In this document: positions 25,760-34,455 of the stretch, one piece after another
Numbering within the stretch: the stretch's first letter is position 1
Layout of the letters: each line of letters opens with the position of its first letter
Assembly (NCBI RefSeq): GCF_030816155.1
Contig: NZ_JAUSXR010000001.1
Span: 2,666,001 to 2,730,000, forward strand
Reading direction: 5' to 3'
DNA length: 64,000 nt
Source: Arthrobacter woluwensis
Lineage (GTDB): Bacteria; Actinomycetota; Actinomycetes; Actinomycetales; Micrococcaceae
Translations under genes and position numbers: made by a program
The notes under the pieces: generated by a model
Told to the model about the DNA's origin: nothing
The model's database searches: none
Seen by the model: only the letters and a program-made list of their open reading frames with translations

Positions 25760-25800
25760 GCGGACAGTCTAGAAGGCCGTCCTTTCCGTCCCGCGGACGA

Positions 25801-25843
25801 CGACGGCCCGGCGGCGCCCGCTGGGGCGCTCACCGGGCCGTCG
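25801..25843 (-). terminator. Terminator of trxA
   Basis: Perfect 11-bp arms CGACGGCCCGG and complement around a 21-nt loop, starting 17 bp past the thioredoxin stop. Confidence 0.65.
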
Positions 25844-25859
25844 GCACGGAAGAGTGGGC

Positions 25860-26246
25860 TCAGTCCTCGGCGGTCTCGCCGGCTTCGGCCTGGGCCTTGG
25901 CGACCTGAGCGTGAACCTCGGTCATGTCCAGGCCCTTGACGGCCTCCACGAGCTGCTCGAGCTGCGGGGCGGACATGGCGCCAGGCTGGGAGAAGACGAG
26001 GACCTGCTCGCGGAAGGCCATGAGCGTCGGAATCGAGGTGATGCCGGCCTCGGCGGACAGCTGCTGCTCCGTCTCGGTGTCCACCTTGGCGAAGAAGACG
26101 TCGGGGTGCTTCTCCGAAACGGCGGCGTAGTTGGGGGCGAACATCTTGCAGGGTCGGCACCAATCGGCCCAGAAGTCCACCAGCACGATGTCGTTGCCCT
26201 GAATGGTCTCGGTGAACTGTTCTCCGGTGATGTCTACGGTAGCCAT
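25860..26246 (-). CDS. trxA: Thioredoxin-like protein
   Basis: 128 residues from ATG 26246. The redox motif is WCRPCK (Cys30, Cys33) and the cis-proline is in SIPTLMAF. It should reduce protein disulfides in the cytoplasm. It carries a C-terminal tail of about 20 residues rich in Ala/Glu beyond the usual fold. It stands alone with its own terminator and is divergent from the TetR gene. Confidence 0.9.
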   Translation of the reverse strand: MATVDITGEQFTETIQGNDIVLVDFWADWCRPCKMFAPNYAAVSEKHPDVFFAKVDTETEQQLSAEAGITSIPTLMAFREQVLVFSQPGAMSAPQLEQLVEAVKGLDMTEVHAQVAKAQAEAGETAED

Positions 26247-26342
26247 GTCTCCACGGTATCCACCCGGGCGGCGCCTGGCCACCCTGCCGGCGTGCTGTCC
26301 GCTGAGGGCGTGACCGGTTCCGCCACGCCTCTTCCCTTTCAT

Positions 26343-26376
26343 TGAACACGTGTTTAGTATCTTAAACATGCGTTCA
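26343..26376. promoter_or_regulatory. 34-bp TetR operator overlapping the regulator start
   Basis: Arms TGAACACGTGTTTA and TAAACATGCGTTCA match at 12 of 14 positions around a 6-bp spacer. The right arm includes the ATG at 26368 of the TetR gene, implying tight autorepression. Confidence 0.65.
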
Positions 26377-27024
26377 GCACCACAGAACGACCTCACCACC
26401 AAGGCCCGGATCCGTGACACCGCCATCCGGCTCTACGCTCGCGACGGCTTCGCGAAGACGAGCCTCCGTGCCATCGCCACGGAAGCCGGGGTCAGCCCCG
26501 GTCTGCTCATCCACCACTTCGGCTCGGCCGCCGGGCTGCGCGAAGCCTGCGACGAGCAGGTGCTGGGGGTCACCACCGAACGGGCGAGCAGCAAGATGCG
26601 GCCCGGCGGACTCAAACACCTCATGGCGGAGTTCAACCGCAATCCGGAGGGCTACACCCTGGAGATGGACTACCTCCGCCAGGCGCTGCTGGAAGGCACG
26701 GCCACGAGCGCCTCGCTGTTCCAGCACCTGGTGGAACTGAGCGAGTCGGTGATCTGCAGCGGCATCGAGGACGGGACCGTCCGGCCCTTCACCGACATCC
26801 GAGGGGTCGCCGTCCTCACCGCCCTCACCAGCGTCGGCTCCCTCGCCTTCGGCCCGATCGCGGCGAAGGCTCTGGGAGTGGAAGGCGACTGGCAGAGCGT
26901 CATGCAGCGCATCGGCGGACCGGGCCTGGAGCTCTACACCCACGGCTTCTACACCACCGACGCCTTCCTCACGGCCTACCGGGAGGCCACCTCCCCGGAC
27001 CACGACGAACCTCAGGAGGCCTGA
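26368..27024 (+). CDS. TetR-family regulator of an ABC exporter
   Basis: 218 residues from ATG 26368, with an N-terminal TetR helix-turn-helix (TSLRAIATEAGVSPGLLIHHFGS). The C-terminal half is helical ligand-binding. GTG 26350 in frame is a weaker start. It heads an operon with an ABC ATPase (1-bp gap) and a permease, and a large palindrome covers its start, so it should repress its own operon until a ligand, probably the exported compound, releases it. Confidence 0.87.
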   Translation: MRSAPQNDLTTKARIRDTAIRLYARDGFAKTSLRAIATEAGVSPGLLIHHFGSAAGLREACDEQVLGVTTERASSKMRPGGLKHLMAEFNRNPEGYTLEMDYLRQALLEGTATSASLFQHLVELSESVICSGIEDGTVRPFTDIRGVAVLTALTSVGSLAFGPIAAKALGVEGDWQSVMQRIGGPGLELYTHGFYTTDAFLTAYREATSPDHDEPQEA

Positions 27025-27025
27025 C

Positions 27026-28048
27026 ATGTCGTCCAGCACCAGTTCAGCCGGCGTCGTCTCAAACAGCGCCAGTTCAGCCAGCATCAGCGTCCAGGCCCTG
27101 CACAAGTCCTTCGCCCGGAACGAGGTGCTCCACGGGCTCAGCTTCGAGCTGCCTCCGGGCACTGTCCTCGGCCTGATCGGGCCGAACGGCGCCGGCAAGA
27201 CCACCACGCTCCGGTGCCTCGTGGACATCATCCGTCCCAGCAGTGGGTCACTCCGGGTGCTGGGCGAGGACCCACGCCACGCGGGCCCTGAGCTGCGCCG
27301 CCGCATCGGCTACCTCCCGGGCGAACTGATCCTGGAATCGCGGGTCACGGGCCGCAAGCTCCTTCAGCATTTCGCCCGACTGAGCGGCCCGGTGCGCCAC
27401 GGCCGGATCGAGGAACTGGCCGAACGGCTCAACGTCCCGCTGGACAAGCAGGTCCGCGAGCTCTCCAAGGGCAACAAGCAGAAGCTCGGGCTCATCCAGG
27501 CTTTCATGCACGACCCCGAACTCCTCATCCTGGACGAACCCACGAGCGGCCTGGACCCTCTGCTCCAGCAGGAGTTCCTCTCGATGATCGCCGAGGTCCG
27601 CGCGGACGGCCGTTCGGTCCTGCTCAGTTCGCACGTGCTCAGCGAACTGCAGCAGAGCGCGGACCGGGTGGCGATCCTCCGCGCCGGGTCGATCGTCGCG
27701 GACGCGAGCGTCGAGGAGCTACGGGCGACCGCGGTCCGCACCCTGCGGGTCCGCCTCGAAGACGGCGACCAGCAGCGTGAGGACGCTCTCGAACGCCTGC
27801 GCGGCGTCCCCGGCGTCGACGGCCTGAACACCCTCCCGGACGGACGACTGGAGGCGAGCGTGCACGACGGCGTCCGCCCCCTGCTCGCGGCACTCGCCGC
27901 CCTGCCGGTCACCGACGTCGTGCTGGAAGAGCCCGACCTGGAGCAGGCGGTGCTGACGTTGTACGGCACCCATCCAGGCTCCGCGCATCCTCCGGAGGCG
28001 GAACGACGGGGCGGCCGCCATGAGCGGCACGCACGGAAGGAGTCCTGA
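27026..28048 (+). CDS. ABC exporter ATP-binding protein
   Basis: 340 residues. Walker A GPNGAGKTT at 52-60, signature LSKGNKQ at 146-152 and Walker B LILDEP at 167-172 are clear. The layout is that of DrrA-like drug or lipid exporters: one ATPase plus a separate permease. ATG 27026 follows AGGAGG. The permease ribosome site lies in its last codons, so translation is coupled. A C-terminal region of about 110 residues may contact the permease or regulate turnover. Confidence 0.9.
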   Translation: MSSSTSSAGVVSNSASSASISVQALHKSFARNEVLHGLSFELPPGTVLGLIGPNGAGKTTTLRCLVDIIRPSSGSLRVLGEDPRHAGPELRRRIGYLPGELILESRVTGRKLLQHFARLSGPVRHGRIEELAERLNVPLDKQVRELSKGNKQKLGLIQAFMHDPELLILDEPTSGLDPLLQQEFLSMIAEVRADGRSVLLSSHVLSELQQSADRVAILRAGSIVADASVEELRATAVRTLRVRLEDGDQQREDALERLRGVPGVDGLNTLPDGRLEASVHDGVRPLLAALAALPVTDVVLEEPDLEQAVLTLYGTHPGSAHPPEAERRGGRHERHARKES

Positions 28049-28049
28049 G

Positions 28050-28841
28050 ATGTTCGCGATCTTCACGCGCGGCGTGGTGGACAGTTGGCGGGCGACGCTC
28101 GCCTGGGCCGTGGGCCTGGTGGCCGCGGCGGCGCTCTACCTGCCGCTGTTCCCTTCGATGGTCGGCAACGGGCAGATGCAGCAGCTGCTGAAATCGCTGC
28201 CCACCCAGCTGGTCAGGACCCTGAACTACGACCAGCTCGGCAGCGGACCGGGGTACACCCAATCGACGCTTTTCGGGCTGCTCGGCTTCCTCCTGCTCAG
28301 CATGGCCACGATCGCGTGGGGTGCGTCGGCGGTCGGCGGTGACGAGGAGTCCGGGCTGCTGGAACTGACCCTCGCGCACGGCGTGACCCGGGTGCAACTG
28401 GTGGCGGGCCGCGCTCTGGCCATCCTGGCCCGGCTGCTGTTCCTGGTGCTGGTCATGTACTGCGCGGTTGCGGTGCTCAACGGGCCGTCGCAGCTGAACC
28501 TGGACCTGGGCACGGTCGCGGGCGCGGCTCTTGGCTACGCCGGCCTTCTGGCACTGAGTGCCGCGGCCGCCCTGCTCGGCGGAGCGCTGCGGGGACGCCG
28601 CGTCCACGGACTCATCCTCGGCGCGGCCGTGGCAGTGCTCGGTTACGTCTTCAACGCGGTGGGCAAGCAGAGCGACTCGGCCAAGTGGCTCCTGGACTTC
28701 TCGCCGTACCACTGGTTCTTCGGTTCCGACCCGTTCAGTCAGGGCGTCGACTGGGGCGCCTGCGCCGGGATGTGGGGCGGGGCGATCGCACTGATGGCGC
28801 TGGCCGCGCTCGTCCTGCGCACCCGCGACGTCGGCCGTTGA
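28050..28841 (+). CDS. ABC exporter permease
   Basis: 263 residues with about six membrane segments, first cytoplasmic loop with GGDEESGLLELTLAHGVTR, resembling ABC-2-type permeases that pair with DrrA-like ATPases. The start is set at ATG 28050 because AAGGAG lies 7 bp before it; ATG 28020 within the ATPase gene is the alternative. Substrate unknown; the TetR-controlled arrangement suggests efflux of a toxic compound. It is convergent with the thioesterase gene. Confidence 0.85.
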   Translation: MFAIFTRGVVDSWRATLAWAVGLVAAAALYLPLFPSMVGNGQMQQLLKSLPTQLVRTLNYDQLGSGPGYTQSTLFGLLGFLLLSMATIAWGASAVGGDEESGLLELTLAHGVTRVQLVAGRALAILARLLFLVLVMYCAVAVLNGPSQLNLDLGTVAGAALGYAGLLALSAAAALLGGALRGRRVHGLILGAAVAVLGYVFNAVGKQSDSAKWLLDFSPYHWFFGSDPFSQGVDWGACAGMWGGAIALMALAALVLRTRDVGR

Positions 28842-28870
28842 GCCGCACCTTCACCGGACCGCGCGGTCAG

Positions 28871-29413
28871 TCACCACTCATGCGGCGCGGGCGTGCGGGA
28901 CCCCGGCAGTGCGACGTCGGAACGCCACTCGTGGATCCATTCCGGCAGCACGAGGTCCTCGGGCACGGGGCCGACCTCGGCGATGATCTCCTCGTTGCTC
29001 ACCGGACGTCCCCGGTGGACCAGCCGCGTGGCCATGTAGGCCCGGGCGTAGATCTCGCCGTCGGCGACCATGCGCTGTTCGAAGTAGATTGCTTTGGCGT
29101 CCAGACCGATGATGCGGGATTCGATGGTGTACCGCTGCCACAGCCTGACCGACTTGCGGTAGCTGATGGTCTGGGCGGAGACCACGGGGCTCCACCCCTT
29201 CCTGCGCATGCGCTCCCACACCCCGGCCCGGACCATGAGGTCGAAACGGCCCAGATCCATGAGGGAGAAATACATGCCGTTGTTGATGTGGACCGCGATG
29301 TCCACGTCGGTCGGCAGGGCACGCATCGGCAGGCTGGACGTGTCCCAGATGCTCAATGGTGAACGGCGACGCGAGGCGAACAGCAGCCAGAGGGTCCGGA
29401 AGATGAGGTGCAT
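28871..29413 (-). CDS. Acyl-CoA thioesterase (4HBT hotdog fold)
   Basis: 180 residues with the hotdog-fold signature VDIAVHINNGMYFSLMDLGRFDLM, in which the N-x-x-Y/F spacing matches FadM/4HBT-like thioesterases, and a second segment YFEQRMVADGEIYARAY. It likely hydrolyses an acyl-CoA. An N-terminal hydrophobic stretch (LIFRTLWLLFA) could bring it to the membrane. Separate from the fatty acid ligase region; no operon partner. Confidence 0.8.
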   Translation of the reverse strand: MHLIFRTLWLLFASRRRSPLSIWDTSSLPMRALPTDVDIAVHINNGMYFSLMDLGRFDLMVRAGVWERMRRKGWSPVVSAQTISYRKSVRLWQRYTIESRIIGLDAKAIYFEQRMVADGEIYARAYMATRLVHRGRPVSNEEIIAEVGPVPEDLVLPEWIHEWRSDVALPGSRTPAPHEW

Positions 29414-29429
29414 GCCCTTATGTTACTTG

Positions 29430-30245
29430 TCAGTAACTTAGTGGGGAAGACCCGGACCGGGACAGGCACAGCACCCCGGTGTGCCTGTCCTCCGCGACAA
29501 GGCGCTCCACGGCAAAGCCGGCTTCCTCCGCGTGAGCGGCCGCTGCGGTGAGCTGCTCGCGGTTCATCTCCAGCAGAATCCGCCCCGACGGACTGAGCCA
29601 CGGACCCGCCTCGGTGATCACGGCCCGGACGAAGTCGAGCCCGTCCGGTCCGGCGTAGACGGCCGCGCCAGGTTCGTGTTCGCGGGACTCGCGGGACATG
29701 AACGCGGCCTCCGCCTCCGGCACGTAGGGCGGGACAGCGGCCAGGACGTCCACTGCACCGAGGAATCGCGGCGGCACCGCGGAAAGCACCGTCCCCCGCG
29801 ACACCGCGGCCCCGGAACCGAGGTTCCGCTCCGCATGTGCCAGCGCGACGGCGTCGGCGTCGCTCGCATGAACCGTCGCCCCGGGAAGGTGGTGCGCCAC
29901 CCAGGCGGCCACAGGAGCCGCTCCGGCGAAAGCCTCCAGCACTACAGGGTGGGAATGCTCCCGCGCAGCGGCAAGTGCCAGCCCGGCCAGGAAGAGGGTC
30001 CGCTGCCGAGGGATGAAGACGCCGGGCCCCACGGAAAGCCGCAGACCGCCGAAATCCACCCAGCCGACGAGCTGCTCCAGCGGCTCGCCCTGTTCCCGCC
30101 GCTCACACAGGCGCAGGAGATGCGCCTCGTCCAGCGCACTCTCCTCCAGGATGGCGGCCTCCTCCTCGGCGAAGACGCAGCCGGCGGTGCGCAGACGGAG
30201 CACCAGAGCGTCGGTGTCCAGGGTCGGGGTGTTCATGGGATTCAT
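29430..30245 (-). CDS. HemK-like N5-glutamine methyltransferase
   Basis: A 271-residue SAM-dependent methyltransferase related to PrmC/HemK. The SAM-binding strand is VVLEAFAGAAPVAAWVA instead of the usual D-x-G-x-G, and the active-site N-P-P-Y is altered to AVPPY. The N-terminal helical domain is present (LLRLCERREQGEPLEQLVGW). The housekeeping PrmC is expected elsewhere, so this divergent copy may act on another protein or be weakly active. ATG 30245 is a tentative start; 30236 is also possible. Confidence 0.75.
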   Translation of the reverse strand: MNPMNTPTLDTDALVLRLRTAGCVFAEEEAAILEESALDEAHLLRLCERREQGEPLEQLVGWVDFGGLRLSVGPGVFIPRQRTLFLAGLALAAAREHSHPVVLEAFAGAAPVAAWVAHHLPGATVHASDADAVALAHAERNLGSGAAVSRGTVLSAVPPRFLGAVDVLAAVPPYVPEAEAAFMSRESREHEPGAAVYAGPDGLDFVRAVITEAGPWLSPSGRILLEMNREQLTAAAAHAEEAGFAVERLVAEDRHTGVLCLSRSGSSPLSY

Positions 30246-30406
30246 GCTCGGCGATCTGACGATCCGGCACAAGGAAGTGCGCATCGCATGTGGACGAAAG
30301 CCGAAGGCGACCTGGGGGTAATTCACGGCGGATGTTCACCCGCCATTCATTCATCTCCTGGAAAATAAGGTCATTACGAAGAGAACAAGCAGCAAAGGAG
30401 ACTGCC

Positions 30407-30616
30407 GTGAGTGCACTGGGCACCACCGAGATCAACCACCTCTGGCCTGAAATCCCGTCGGGCCAGCCGATCGCCCTCGCGGACCAGCGAGGCGACCGCA
30501 TCGTCGGCCACGTCGACGGCATGACGCACGACCGCACGACCCTCTGGATCCAGCTCGACGGCGGCCTGGGCCGCCGCCTGGTCCACCACCTGGACGGCTA
30601 CGCGCTGGAGAACTGA
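30407..30616 (+). CDS. Small conserved hypothetical protein (69 aa)
   Basis: Starts at GTG 30407, 6 bp after a perfect AAAGGAG site. The sequence is basic and His-rich toward the end (RRLVHHLDGYALEN) with a beta-like middle (DRIVGHVDGMTHDRTTLWIQLDGG), resembling a small RNA- or ligand-binding barrel, though this is a guess. No signal peptide. It is divergent from the methyltransferase and followed by the erythromycin-esterase-like gene. I recognise no named family. Confidence 0.6.
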   Translation: MSALGTTEINHLWPEIPSGQPIALADQRGDRIVGHVDGMTHDRTTLWIQLDGGLGRRLVHHLDGYALEN

Positions 30617-30680
30617 CAGGGTCTCTGCGCCGTCCGCGAATCATCGCCCCTCCTGCCCTTCGGCGCGTTAGCCTCAGGAC

Positions 30681-32003
30681 GTGGCACATGATTCCGAAAG
30701 TGAACTGACCGCCTGGCTGACACAGAGTGCGCGGCGTCTTGCGACAGTGAGTCCTGACACCGAAGATGACGCCGATCTGGAGCCCTTGCTCGAGATCATC
30801 GGCGACGCCCGCGTCGTCGCGCTCGGTGAGTCGACCCATCGGATCCACGAGTTCTACTTGATCCGGCATCGGATCTTCCGGTTTCTGGCGCGCCATGCCG
30901 GATTCACCGCCCTCGTGATGGAATCGGGATTTCCTGAGGGCCTGAGGGTGGATCGCTGGATTCAGCATGGTGGCGGCCGGGTGAGGGAGGTACTGCGTGA
31001 AGGAATTTCCTACCACTTCGGGAAGTGCCAGGAGATGCTGGACCAGCTTGCCTGGATGCGCCAGCATGCCCTCGACGGCAGGCCCCTCCGCTTCTACGGC
31101 ATGGATCTTGCGGACTCCGGGGCGTCCGCACTCCCCGGCCTGCTGACAGCGCTGGATCTTCTCGACGACGTCGATCCCGAGTACGCAGCGCACTCTCGGA
31201 AAACGCTGCTGCCCTTCTTCGAATACCTCCCAGCGGACCGCGCCGGCCTCGCCCAGGCCGCTCCCAGCATCCAGGCTTACCTCGTGCTTCCCGAGTCAGA
31301 TCGTTTCGCCCTCACCGCACAGCTGCACGGCTTCGTGGAGCGGATGCGGGCCCGCAGGATCGACTACTCCGCCACCGCCGACCCGGGTCGCGTGGAGGCC
31401 GCGGTCCGGGCCGCTGAAACCGCGCTGGGCACGGATGCCTTCCTTGCCGCGATGACGGCCGGACCCACACGGACCTGGCCGGGAGCGAACATCAGAGACG
31501 TCGTCATGGCGGACACCGTCGAGTGGATTCTGGAGCGGGAACCCCGGATCCTCGTCGCCGCGGCCAACGGCCACATCAAGAAGACCCCGTACACGGCTCC
31601 GCCGGTCGTGACCGAGCCTTTGACCATGCTCGGAGAACACCTGGCGGATCGCTTGGGCGACGACTATGTGGCGATCGGGAGCACGTACGGCGGCGGCACA
31701 GCGTGGCTTCACCGACCAGGCCCGGACGACGGTCCCGGCCACTCCACCCCGTTCGTCGCGGACCTCGGAGCACCCTTCGACGGCAGCCTCGATCAGGCCT
31801 TGGCGCGACCCGGGATCGGAGACTACTTTGTGGATCTCCGTGACACGTCAGCCGCAGCGTTATCAGCGCTGAGACGGACGACGGGAACCCACAACGGGCC
31901 AGGACTGGAACCCTCCGACGCGGCCGCTTCGTTCGACGCCGTCGTCCACCTCGACCGGATCGGTCCCTGGCACACCTGGATCGACGAACACGGGATCGGC
32001 TAA
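30681..32003 (+). CDS. Erythromycin-esterase-like (EreA/ChaN-like) hydrolase
   Basis: A 440-residue protein of the erythromycin esterase superfamily. The metal/active-site motif GESTH is at 49-53 (LGESTHRIHEF), with a second histidine in AANGHIKK. Such proteins hydrolyse macrolide lactones or have other esterase roles; most genomic copies do not confer resistance. GTG 30681 is the start. No signal peptide, so it acts in the cytoplasm. It ends before a bidirectional terminator shared with tRNA-Tyr. Confidence 0.83.
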   Translation: MAHDSESELTAWLTQSARRLATVSPDTEDDADLEPLLEIIGDARVVALGESTHRIHEFYLIRHRIFRFLARHAGFTALVMESGFPEGLRVDRWIQHGGGRVREVLREGISYHFGKCQEMLDQLAWMRQHALDGRPLRFYGMDLADSGASALPGLLTALDLLDDVDPEYAAHSRKTLLPFFEYLPADRAGLAQAAPSIQAYLVLPESDRFALTAQLHGFVERMRARRIDYSATADPGRVEAAVRAAETALGTDAFLAAMTAGPTRTWPGANIRDVVMADTVEWILEREPRILVAAANGHIKKTPYTAPPVVTEPLTMLGEHLADRLGDDYVAIGSTYGGGTAWLHRPGPDDGPGHSTPFVADLGAPFDGSLDQALARPGIGDYFVDLRDTSAAALSALRRTTGTHNGPGLEPSDAAASFDAVVHLDRIGPWHTWIDEHGIG

Positions 32004-32042
32004 GGGCCGACCGTGTCGAAGCGACCTCCCCCAGGAAACACG

Positions 32043-32074
32043 AAAGGCCCGGAACCGTGTGGTTCCGGGCCTTT
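32043..32074. terminator. Bidirectional terminator between hydrolase gene and tRNA-Tyr
   Basis: Perfect 14-bp arms AAAGGCCCGGAACC and complement around GTGT. T-rich sequence follows on the plus strand (CTTTCTTT). Confidence 0.8.
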
Positions 32075-32077
32075 CTT

Positions 32078-32162
32078 TGGTGGCAGATGAGGGATTCGAA
32101 CCCCCGTAGGCAGTGCCAGCTGATTTACAGTCAGCCCCCTTTGGCCGCTCGGGTAATCTGCC
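32078..32162 (-). tRNA. tRNA-Tyr (anticodon GTA)
   Basis: On the reverse strand the acceptor stem GGCAGAT pairs with ATCTGCC. The anticodon stem GCTGA/TCAGC frames loop CTGTAAA with anticodon GTA (plus-strand 32126-32128). A long variable arm and GGTTCGAATCC T-loop follow. The CCA end is encoded (32078-32080). Type II tRNA of 85 nt. Confidence 0.97.
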
Positions 32163-32279
32163 GAGCTTCACGTAGAAGCACTTCCGCCCGTACGTTTCCG
32201 GCGAGTGGAAGCAAGACAACTTTACAGAAGATTCTCCGCAGAATCGAATCGGGCCTCGTCAGGCCCTTCGGACGGCGGA

Positions 32280-32582
32280 TCAGGCCTGGTCTTCGTCCCC
32301 GCCGGAGCCGTCGCCGGACCCCAGGATCGTGCGGCTCATGCGCTCCTCGAAACGCGCGGCCTGCTCGGGCGTGAGCTGCTTGAGCTGCACCGCGCGCTGC
32401 AAGTCCTCGTGGATGCCGTTCACCCGGGCCTGAGGTGCGGCCTGCGGGGCGAAGGCCACGGACGCGGCCACCACCGCTGCGGATGCGAGCGCGGCCGAAG
32501 CACCCTTGATCACGCTGGCCGTCCGGCTGCCCTGCTTGCCGGCCGAGGCCGGGACCGCATACTTCTTGGGTTCCGCCGTCAT
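32280..32582 (-). CDS. Small exported or membrane-anchored protein of unknown function (100 aa)
   Basis: Starts at ATG 32582 after a GGAGAA site. One hydrophobic segment at about 26-46 (IKGASAALASAAVVAASVAFA) suggests a signal or anchor. It is followed by a charged helix (DLQRAVQLKQLTPEQAARFEERM) and an acidic Gly/Asp tail (GSGDGSGGDEDQA). No family is recognised. It is downstream of no gene in its direction and near tRNA-Tyr. Confidence 0.65.
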   Translation of the reverse strand: MTAEPKKYAVPASAGKQGSRTASVIKGASAALASAAVVAASVAFAPQAAPQARVNGIHEDLQRAVQLKQLTPEQAARFEERMSRTILGSGDGSGGDEDQA

Positions 32583-32775
32583 GACTTCTCCTGCCTTCAT
32601 TCAATCCGGGAACCCCCGTGGAGTTCCTACTGAGGCAACTCTCCCCGGCCCGGATGAGTTCCGCCCAGAGATCAGCTGAGAGTGAACTGTGAGCCACGAG
32701 CCCGCCTCCCCGCGCGTTCCGTGGCGTCAGGCCTTAAACTCGTAGGAAGAAACCACCCACCGCCTAAGGAGAATC

Positions 32776-33267
32776 ATGGCCGGCGAGTCCACGTTCGACG
32801 TTGTCAGCAAGGTAGACAAGCAAGAGGTTGCCAACGCCCTCAACCAGTCCCAGAAGGAGATCGCCCAGCGCTACGACTTCAAGGGCGTCGGCGCCGAGAT
32901 CGACTTCAGCGGCGAGAAGATCCTCATGAAGGCCAACTCCGAGGACCGCGTCAAGGCCGTCCTGGACGTCTTCGAATCCAAGCTCATCAAGCGCGGCATC
33001 TCCCTCAAGTCCCTCGACGCCGGCGAGCCCTTCCCGTCCGGCAAGGAGTACCGCATCGAAGCCTCCATCAAGGAAGGCATCGAGCAGGACATCGCCAAGA
33101 AGATCAACAAGCTCATCCGTGACGAGGCCCCCAAGTCCGTCAAGTCCCAGATCCAGGGCGACGAGCTGCGCGTGACCTCCAAGTCCCGCGATGACCTGCA
33201 GGCCACCATGGCGCTGCTCAAGAACTTCGAGGACGTCGACCTCCAGTTCGTGAACTTCCGCAGCTAA
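32776..33267 (+). CDS. YajQ-family nucleotide-binding protein
   Basis: 163 residues with the typical YajQ start (STFDVVSKVDKQEVANALNQ) and SGKEYRIEASIKEGIEQDIAKKI segment. Some YajQ proteins bind cyclic di-GMP and interact with regulators; others have been linked to RNA or phage functions. Soluble, no partner genes. A good AAGGAGAA site precedes the ATG. Confidence 0.93.
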   Translation: MAGESTFDVVSKVDKQEVANALNQSQKEIAQRYDFKGVGAEIDFSGEKILMKANSEDRVKAVLDVFESKLIKRGISLKSLDAGEPFPSGKEYRIEASIKEGIEQDIAKKINKLIRDEAPKSVKSQIQGDELRVTSKSRDDLQATMALLKNFEDVDLQFVNFRS

Positions 33268-33304
33268 CCGGCACCGGCGCACCAGCGCCACACCGAGCCA
33301 GCCC

Positions 33305-33351
33305 ACGACGACGGCGGGCGCCTCCCACGCGGAGGCGCCCGCCGTCGTCGT
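33305..33351 (+). terminator. Terminator of the YajQ gene
   Basis: Perfect 21-bp arms ACGACGACGGCGGGCGCC-type around CACGC, starting 37 bp after the stop. No T-tract, as is common in this window. Confidence 0.65.
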
Positions 33352-33434
33352 CTGCGGACGTCGCCGCGGAAGCGACCGCGGAGCCGTGCCGGACCCAGGC
33401 CAAGCTCACCTGACTTCAATAGCCAACATAAAGT

Positions 33435-33462
33435 TTGCATAATTCAGCCGAGAGAGTAATGT
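33435..33462 (+). promoter_or_regulatory. Possible promoter of efeUOB
   Basis: TTGCAT (33435-33440) and TAATGT (33457-33462) are 16 bp apart in an AT-rich island before efeU. No clear DtxR/IdeR box was recognised. Confidence 0.3.
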
Positions 33463-33522
33463 TCTGCTCGGCGCACCCCTCCCCGGGCCGCGCTGCACCC
33501 CATACACAGCAAGGAATCCAGC

Positions 33523-34422
33523 ATGCTCGGGAACTTCCTGATCGGTCTGCGCGAAGGCCTCGAAGCGACCCTCGTCGTCGTGATCCTCATGGCCTATCTG
33601 GTCAAGAGCGGACGCTCCCACCTCCTGCCGAAACTCTGGATCGGGATCGGCGCCGCCGTCTCCATCTCCATCGCGTTTGGCGCGCTCCTCACCTTCGGCC
33701 CGCGCGGTCTGACGTTCGAGGCGCAGGAGGCGATCGGCGGATCGCTCTCGATCGTCGCCGTCGGCATGGTCACCTGGATGGTCTTCTGGATGGCGCGCAC
33801 CGCCCGAACCCTGGGCACCGAACTGCACGGCAAGATCGACGCCGCGGCCACCGGCGCCGCCTGGGGCATCATCCTGGTGGGCGCCCTCTCCGTGGGCCGC
33901 GAGGGCCTCGAGACCGCCCTGTTCCTCTGGGCCGCCGCACAGGCGACCGGCGAAAGCACCGTCCCACTGCTGGGCGCGGTCCTCGGCCTGGCCGTCGCGG
34001 TCCTGCTCGGATACCTGCTGCACCGCGGGGTCCTCAAGATCAACCTCGGCAAGTTCTTCACCATCACCGGCATCTTCCTGATCCTGGTGGCCGGCGGCGT
34101 GCTCTCCTACGGCATCCACGACCTCCAGGAAGCCGGCCTGCTCCCGGGCCTCCACAACCTCGCGTTCGACGTCTCCGGCGCGATCCCGCCGGACTCCTGG
34201 TACGGCACGCTCCTCAAGGGCACCTTCAACTTCTCGCCCGCCACCACCTGGCTGGAAGCGATCGCCTGGTGGGCCTACGTGGTCCCGACGCTCTACTTCT
34301 ACCTGCGCAACTACCGCCGCTCGCAGGCCGCCCGCAAGGCCGCCGCCGCGCGTCGCGCCAAGCAGACCCTCCCCGCGGATGCCGCGCCGGTCGTCTCCCG
34401 CGCCGCCGCCCCCGTCTCCTGA
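33523..34422 (+). CDS. efeU: EfeU, ferrous/ferric iron permease (FTR1 family)
   Basis: A 299-residue membrane protein with seven predicted helices. Two REGLE iron-binding motifs are seen: 10-14 (LREGLEATL) and 126-130 (GREGLETAL). It moves iron across the membrane as part of EfeUOB. Ribosome site AAGGA precedes ATG 33523. It is the first gene of the operon with efeO (33-bp gap) and efeB. The C-terminus is a basic cytoplasmic tail (ARKAAAARRAKQ). Confidence 0.95.
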   Translation: MLGNFLIGLREGLEATLVVVILMAYLVKSGRSHLLPKLWIGIGAAVSISIAFGALLTFGPRGLTFEAQEAIGGSLSIVAVGMVTWMVFWMARTARTLGTELHGKIDAAATGAAWGIILVGALSVGREGLETALFLWAAAQATGESTVPLLGAVLGLAVAVLLGYLLHRGVLKINLGKFFTITGIFLILVAGGVLSYGIHDLQEAGLLPGLHNLAFDVSGAIPPDSWYGTLLKGTFNFSPATTWLEAIAWWAYVVPTLYFYLRNYRRSQAARKAAAARRAKQTLPADAAPVVSRAAAPVS

Positions 34423-34455
34423 TTCCTCTCCCTCAAGAACTCTCCAAGGACAGTC

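Noticed and set aside
33305..33351. Operator after the YajQ gene
   Set aside because: A perfect GC-rich hairpin 3' of a gene is better explained as a terminator.
33400..33522. DtxR/IdeR box before efeUOB
   Set aside because: No good match to TTAGGTTAGSCTAACCTAA was found, although iron control would be expected.
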